DNA of 64,000 nt from Odontesthes bonariensis (Eukaryota; Chordata; Actinopteri; Atheriniformes; Atherinopsidae): NCBI RefSeq assembly GCF_027942865.1, contig NC_134529.1, positions 20,810,467 to 20,874,466 on the forward strand, read 5' to 3'. Position numbers and translations under genes: made by a program. The first letter of the stretch is position 1, and every line of letters begins with the position of its first letter. Under the pieces are notes generated by a model, which made no database searches, had not been told where the DNA came from, and saw only the letters and a program-made list of their open reading frames with translations. This document shows, one piece after another, positions 57,523-64,000 of this stretch.

Positions 57523-59400
57523 TTAGCAGAGTGCTCCGAGTGGAAAGGCGCTAAATGCAGGCCATTTACATGAATTTGAAGCTAAACTAAAACTGCACAT
57601 GCAATAAAATGAGCTTCAAAACACCCCCACCCCACCGCCATGCAATCATTCTAAAATCTACAGAAAGCACCACTTTTACCCCACTACGAAATCCACAAAT
57701 TATGACATTTATTTACCTCGTTTACTGGTGTGCAGCTCAGTGTCCTACCGCTTTGGGAAGGCAGGATCGGGTATCCACGCATTTGTTTATCTACCGTTTT
57801 GCGTTGCTAGGTCAATTTCGCGCAGGCGCACTAGTAATTGCGAACTCACTTATTGAAAGATGCTGTACTCTTTTTCTCACAAGTGAATCTTCAGGCCTGT
57901 GCATTTACAAATGTTTACCAGCAGGGGGTGCTCTATATCAGTCTTCCATATTCTCTCTCAGGATTCTACTGTTTCAGTGTCTTTCTCAAAACAAGCTATG
58001 GGACAAGTTCCTCCACTGGCTAGACAAGGCTGGACAAGGTGATATTGCACGTTTAAATCAGAGTGCTGTCTGTTTCTGTTCCTATTATTTCCTGCAAGAA
58101 GAGAGGATCACCTACTCTGATCCGAGGCATCCATCAGTCCTTTCCTGACCTAAAACACCACTTTCCTCTTATTTGTTCACCACAATTCAGCCACTTCGAC
58201 TGCTATGCCACCTCATGCCTGCACATATTGTTCGCAATAACTTTTAAGCTTGTCTGCATTCTTATCTTAAAAAGAACAAGCAATCATATTTTTGGTCCAG
58301 GATTTTGGCTCCGTGTAAGCGCTGGAGGCTAGGGGCTGTTTGATGTTGTTATGGCTGGCTGGCTGCCACCTCAGTACTACCAGATCTGTAGGCCCCTCTT
58401 ATGTCCGAAGGTATTGTGCTGGCTGTTCTTTTGATTATATTATCAACTGAGAGCGCGAGGGGGGAGTAAATTAAGACTCCCCCTGGACATGAGTAAACAA
58501 ACAAAAGTTTGCAGAGTCTGGTTCATCCAAAGAATGTGAGTTATTCAGACTTCTCCGAGGATATGGATGTCCAGTGTTAGGATTATCATTCTCAATACTG
58601 TTCTTGTTTGATAAAACAAGTTGCCGGGGCCTTGGTTTGCAAAAGAGATGAGAAGCATGGAAAAAAAAAAAAAAATCCGAAGGACAACTTGACGATACTC
58701 GTCCCAAAATATAATACAGCCTTGTAAATGTTACCATTAGAACAAATACATGTAAAAAAATAATGCACACAGCCACTGTATGTTTTTGTTCCAAATATAT
58801 GAATATTCATGTAATGTGAGGATGAATAAGCACTCACTGTAGTCTTCCCTGGCTCATCTTCCTGCACCGCTGTGGGTCTGACTTCTTTATTAACTTATTT
58901 AATACAATTTCTTGACAATAACCATATGGAATACCATCAAATGTATCATATACTCATGGTATCCTAAGCATGAATCTTAAGAATGCTCAATTTTTCTCTA
59001 ATGAAACCAGCCAGTGGAGATTCCCACTAATTCTGTGAAATATCTTGCTACACCAAATGCAACAGATTTTCATCCCAAACTGACACGTTCTTATGTTTGG
59101 CCAGGGGACCCCTATCATCAGTTTTCAGCTCACAGGGTTCCTCTTTAGCGCAACTACTTTTTGGCAATCAGGAAACCCGTTATTTTGCTCCGGTAAATGT
59201 CGCACCTGGCCTTGACGACAATTAAAGCCAACAGCAACAGCTGAAGACGTCACTCTGCAGGCTCACAAGAAATAAGGTCCCTCTGAGGACGATGGAGGAG
59301 GGTTGGGTAGAAGATGCGGAACCCATAATCATGAGGATTTCACTTTAGATCGCTGCTTACTTACAGTAGCCTTTGGCGAGAAGTGACCCACCAACCAAAG

Positions 59401-59591
59401 AGCTTAGTTAGATTTAGACCATGAAATGAACTGGTTAGCTTTAGTAATTGAAATGTCTTGGTTAGGTTTGGTCATGAAAATGACTTGGCGAGGTTTAGCC
59501 ATAAGAAGTACTTGTTTAGGTTTAGACACTAAAATTACTTGGTAATGTTGAGCTATTAAAACTACTTGGCTAGGTTCGAGCACTACAAATA
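59401..59591 (+). repeat. Degenerate 27-bp minisatellite, seven units
   Basis: Units begin at 59,401 (28-29 bases), 59,430, 59,457, 59,484, 59,511, 59,538 and 59,565. The last six are exactly 27 bases. The consensus is close to CTTGGTTAGGTTTAG followed by RCAYTAAAATNA. Every unit keeps TTAG or an equivalent near its middle. It carries stops in all frames, so it is not coding. Confidence 0.88.
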
Positions 59592-62500
59592 TGTGATGAG
59601 ATTAGGGCAAGAACACTGGGTTACATTAAAGGGTCAGGGTCTACCTCTGGGTTTAGATTAATTGCCTTTACTTACTCTTGCTTAGTTCATAGCAAATATC
59701 TTTTATTGTCCAGACCAACTCTGCACCAATCAGGCCTTTGCTTCCACTTCTTGAGCATTGAACTCAATCTTCAAGGACAACCTTCAAGTAACAGTTATCC
59801 TTGAACTTGGCCCTATCTAGATATCTTATGACTGTTTGTATAGAATCTAACTGCCTCTACTGACATGCACTTTCAGGCTGAAGCTATCATTCTCTTACTT
59901 ACACCACGGGCAGATGGATCACCGCGTGCAACCGCAACATCGCACCCAAGCTGCATAGCTAATCAAATTCTGTTTTTTAATTACAGTTCAAACTCATCAT
60001 GCCGTGTTCCATTTTGTACAACTCTCTCGTTCTGTCATGCTATAAATTCCGTGCACCCTTATTTCTTTACAACCGTGCACTTTATGTAGCTACCCTAATT
60101 AGTCCAACCAGGAGCAACAAGCATGAGCTTTATTTCCAAAGTGCACGCGTAGAGTTGTCAAAATCAGCGAGCAATCACTTGAAATGAATATGTTCTCAAC
60201 ACCCTTTGTCATCATTTGCAATATTGCTATAAAAACCATTGATGTAGTGAAGCCATATTGCAGTAATAATAAAAAAAACTGGATCATTCTTACAAGAATT
60301 GCCAAATTTGACCTATATACAGGGGGTGGTAGGAAGGGTTTATGTGTTATAAGACAATACTGAACTGTGGGACATGATTGTAGGTGCATAGATGCAATAG
60401 AGACTGACTGTCTTGAGAGTGAGTGAACAACTTGAAAAAAAAACATGCATAGACCCTCATATCTGTCTCAGCTGCATTTTGTGTATACTGTCTAACAAGC
60501 GATTGCACAGAAACTTGTCAAAATTCCCACAAAACGGCCAGTGAAGTGCAGCTTGCTTACCCAAGGTGATTTCCTGCTAAAACCGAAACCTCCCAAAGAT
60601 CCAGTGTACTGACTGTTCAGCTCCAACTGGCCCGATCAGGTACCACTCGTGTTTATTTTTTATTGTTTGCCTTACAGCTCTGGTAAAATTCATTGGACAC
60701 GAAAATGATGCACACTCCCCAGTGCAGGATGAGGTATAAACGTTTTGTAATAATTACCCCGAGGACCTTACAACACCATTGAAATACCTTCAAAAGAACC
60801 GTTTAGTCATCGATGTTCAAAACAGGTGATGTATAGAGCAAGGCAGATGATATAAGAAAAACCACTCAAACATCTCCTGTGATTTCATGGTGTCATGGGG
60901 ACGCCTTTGTTTTCTGGCTGCCTTGGATGGAGACTGCATTTTCAGATTAGTCTTGTTTATCTTCTCAGAAACAAGGCCTTCCTCTGTGTCAAGCTGGCCC
61001 AGGAATGAGATAATTCAAGCTCCAGATAATCCATAAAACCCTAAGATCGTTTGGCATTCTTACATAGATAGAGCTGCTAAATCATGCATATGGATTTTCT
61101 CATGTGTATAGATGTGCATATGTGTACGGGCATGTCGCCGACTCTGGGATTGTCTCTATAGTGGCTGGTTTCCATGATTCCACTCAACCCTCGTTGGTCT
61201 CAGCAAACCCCTGTTTGTTTGTGCGAAGTTGCTCCCCTCGGAAGTGGTCGCCGTGGGGGGTTGGGGTCGAGGCACCCTGTAACGGGAGCAGCCACGCACT
61301 TTAAGGGCCATGCTGTTTGCAGGTCAACCAGCTGCAGCACACCCAGAGGAAATCTCATGTTCCTGCCAGCCTACAAAAGTAAACAGGTCTGTAACCACCG
61401 AGGGCTGGCACCAGGCCTGGGCCACCAACGCCATAACTAAAGGAATGAATCATATAACACACTTACTGCCCAACATGAAGGTGCAGGGCAAAGCCTGTAT
61501 TAGGAATTCTGATCCGTAGCCCAGTCTTGTCACTTCCTTTTGGAGGGGGGGGGGGGGTAAAATCATTCCAACTAAATGGAAGTATAAAGATTTTGGTCTG
61601 CCTCGACTTCTGTGTAACCGCAGCACACTCCTGCAAGTGTCCTGATGCAAATGTACTCCGTAAGCTGTGAAAAGAATTTACTCGCTTTTTAAACACATCG
61701 GCCTGAAAACTCCAACTTCATTCAGCATGTCAGATAACATCTTTTAGCTGCAGTTTATAAAAAAAAAAACTCCCCTCTCTTTTATGTTTCTCTTTCCTCT
61801 CAGTTCCTCTCAGTTCCTCTCTCCTCTGTTTTCCCTGCCCCAGCTTTCTCCTCTGTCTGCACATCTGCGGTTATTTATCTGTTACTCTGTGGCAGCAATG
61901 TGGTCAACATGTGTCTGGCTTCCCTCCACACAGTACTCATCTGCAGTCAACTAAGGAACCACAGGGAGACCCACCAAGCTCCTTATCGCTCATTTGACTG
62001 TGAGAGCTCACCATGGCAACAGATAAGATGGATTTCTGCACATTAGTACAACCCTCTTAATTGCATCCCACTTTTGGCCTAATGTTTTTTTGCTCTCTTC
62101 TCTTGGGTCAAAAAGGGAACAACAGGAGAAAAACAGACGTCCCGACCATTGGAATTAGAGTATCTGAGAGGACCATTCAGATTGCCTAAGCCTATGGATT
62201 TGCATTACTTTGACCTTTGAACTTTTAATCTCACTGTTATTTAATCCTCTGGAAAGACAATAGCCTCAGACAACATGGTGGCAGACATAGATCAACCTAG
62301 AAACCACAGTAATGGTGGCTGTAAGTGAAGGCATGAAAGGGCTTAGGTTATATAGAACAGTCCATAGATGATAAACCCACGGTCAACATGATTTTGACAT
62401 CCAACTTTTCTTTTCTGGAGCTTGAATTTAAGGGAATGTTCCGCCAATATTCCTCTCAACTTCCTTTTAAAACCCCCAACTAAAAAAATTATATTTGTGA

Positions 62501-62961
62501 AAATGCGCTTCTTCCTTTGGGAATTAATTAGCACGCAGAGTTGATGTTGATCCAGAAAATATCTGCACAATTTATTTTTTTTTATTACTTACGCATACGC
62601 AAACTAACACATGACAGTAAACCTATGTGTTGGCATGGTTTCACTATTCTCTCTGCTACTTGCAAGAGAGGTGATCCCAGACTGAATCGCGCCCCTTCAC
62701 CCAGATCCCGACCGGCCGAACGTGGAAAACTGTTTCGATTAGAAACATTACAGATACATTGTCATTACTTGGCATCACCCCCAACGAGGTATTTACAGAT
62801 TACTGAGCAGTATGGCTTCCATCGTCTTTGCTTAGTAAGCAGGACTCATAACATTGTCTTCCTTTAACAGTCTGACTTTATATTTAATGATAAAAGTACT
62901 TTTCAAAGGTGTGGACAAAAAAGAAACGACACATCAAAAAGTCAGATGTTGAATGCAAAGT

Positions 62962-62964
<3 letters not shown>

Positions 62965-63021
<57 letters not shown>

Positions 63022-63033
63022 ATATATATATAT
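62965..63033. repeat. (AT)n microsatellite with GTGTG interruption
   Basis: A long AT run of about 50 bases, then TGTGTG, then a second AT run. Confidence 0.95.
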
Positions 63034-64000
63034 TTCTTAAGTATAATTGCAACAACATATTTATAGAACACTGCAGTCCAAAACAGAATGAAACACAGAC
63101 ACCTGCTGTTGCTGTAGGAAGAGATATGAGGCGAAAGATTTCCCTTTGTCAATGGGTGCCTTCAACTTTCAGTCCGATTAGTGCACCATGTTGAGTATAG
63201 AGTCATTTCAAAGCTTCAGCAAACTTTAAAAAAAAAAGAAAAAAAAAGAGAGAACAGACAAATAAATACTGTACAACACCATATACGTAATACTAGATTC
63301 AGAAATCACAAAAAGGTCATGCTTTTCTCGACACTTATATGTAGATGCACCTTCATGTGACAACCACATTCCCTTCACAACAACACGATCAGCAACAACA
63401 ATGGCAAAAATAAAGTGCCTTCCTTTGAAGTCGGTGGTTCCAAAATTCAAACGTGTAGCTACGTGAATCTGGAGGCGGAGTTCCTGAAAAGAGGTTTGCA
63501 GCAAATATCTAAAAAGAATGAGATTGGATAGAAAGGACAAATCCGTCAGTCGTCTATTAAGTGACATCTGTGATTTAGATGAACAGTTGCGAGAATGAAC
63601 AGGTTTGAGGTGCTACAAACCTCAAAGCTAAAACACATCCTGACAGAGGTCAGACGACAGTCTTTTAAATCTCATGCACCATACATAATAGCTAAAGCCT
63701 GAAATATTTGGTGAGGGCAACTGGTTTCTGTTCCCAGTACCAATATTCTGTGTCAGCAAGGGTGCCGGAAGTAATGTCCTTTCTATCCAATGAAGTTTTG
63801 CGCATAAACCCAAAGACCTTAAACCGACAGCTTGAAAGCAGCACGTTTCCACTACACAATGTATCAGCGACTGTTCGGTTGTAGAGGTTTCATCTGCTTT
63901 CTGAAAGCCCACAAAAGCACTATCTGTTCACCGCTTCCAATCTGGATTACACAACCAATACACTTCAACAAATCTTTACCCCAAAAACACTTTGTACGAG

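Larger units (their letters stand above)
56301..57854. mobile_element. Internally deleted ISL2EU-like DNA transposon
   Basis: Perfect 21-bp inverted repeats bound the element: 56,301-56,321 begins AATAAGTGAGTTCGC, and its complement ends at 57,854. Behind the ends, both sides carry GCGCGAAAT-like words. If the AT dinucleotides at 56,302 and 57,852 are the target duplication, the element proper is 56,304-57,851. Inside are the 5' ends of two convergent genes, one SAP-domain and one THAP-domain. This pairing fits ISL2EU-type elements (PHIS group), which encode a THAP transposase and a YqaJ-type nuclease. The nuclease and transposase cores are missing, so it is nonautonomous. Confidence 0.75.
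57855..64000. other. Intergenic to window end, no gene recognised
   Basis: I found no splice-bounded exon or recognisable domain on either strand. The open frames near 63,226-63,567 and 63,628-63,912 (minus) are longer than average for this region, but they begin in low-complexity sequence or show no family motif. They could be 3'UTR of a minus-strand gene lying to the right. Separate entries cover the minisatellite and the AT tract. A G13 run is at 61,545-61,557. Confidence 0.5.

Noticed and set aside
57609-58148. Plus-strand ORF of 179 codons
   Set aside because: It crosses the right end of the ISL2EU-like element into flanking DNA and has no recognisable domain.
59401-59591. CRISPR-like array
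   Set aside because: Units are contiguous and degenerate with no unique spacers, in a vertebrate genome; it is a minisatellite.
63226-63567. Minus-strand ORF of 113 codons near the right edge
   Set aside because: It ends in a poly-Phe stretch from a poly-A tract and I recognise no family; possibly 3'UTR, but not supportable as a gene.

Overview
The window is vertebrate nuclear DNA, almost certainly from a spiny-rayed teleost. The genes are split into short exons with GT-AG introns. The spaces are filled with fish-type repeats: Tc1-like transposons, L2/CR1-type LINE tails, a tRNA-derived SINE, TTAA-target foldback elements, and long (AC), (AT) and poly-G tracts. Two real protein-coding loci are visible, plus two tRNA genes. 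The neighbourhood of CCDC85C and CYP46A1 matches human 14q32.2, although order and orientation differ locally.

Positions 1-35,260 hold the 5' half of ccdc85c on the minus strand. Exon 1 (33,811-34,525) is joined to exon 2 (4,060-4,139) across an intron of about 29.7 kb. Later exons lie beyond the left edge. I find no other coding exon in the intron. It carries Tc1 remnants, two TTAA foldback elements (one an almost complete 795-bp hairpin), a SINE with clear target-site duplications, and a hAT-like MITE.

Positions 35,955-51,073 hold a tandem pair of intact cyp46a1 genes (cholesterol 24-hydroxylase family, P450) on the minus strand. I could place all 15 exons of each copy with consistent phases. 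Both encode 506 residues and keep the I-helix, ExxR and heme-cysteine motifs. The copies differ most in exon 3 and are identical over 238 bp at the 3' end, which suggests gene conversion. Their introns have been loaded independently with LINE, Tc1, hAT-like and TTAA elements. A LINE reverse-transcriptase fragment lies in sense orientation just behind the downstream copy.

Positions 51,231-52,115 hold tRNA-Thr(TGT) and tRNA-Leu(CAG) on the plus strand. The tRNA-Thr gene is head-to-head with the upstream cyp46a1 copy, 157 bp from its ATG. From 54,720 to 57,854 lies a Tc1-like element with a nested TTAA MITE, then a 1.55-kb element with 21-bp perfect terminal inverted repeats. That element carries convergent remnants of SAP-domain and THAP-domain genes and looks like a decayed ISL2EU-type transposon. 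From 57,855 to the end I see no gene, only a degenerate 27-bp minisatellite and an (AT)n tract.

Nothing here amounts to an obviously new biological system. The most informative signals are the cyp46a1 pair with its conversion tract, the internally deleted two-gene transposon, and the long foldback element inside the ccdc85c intron.
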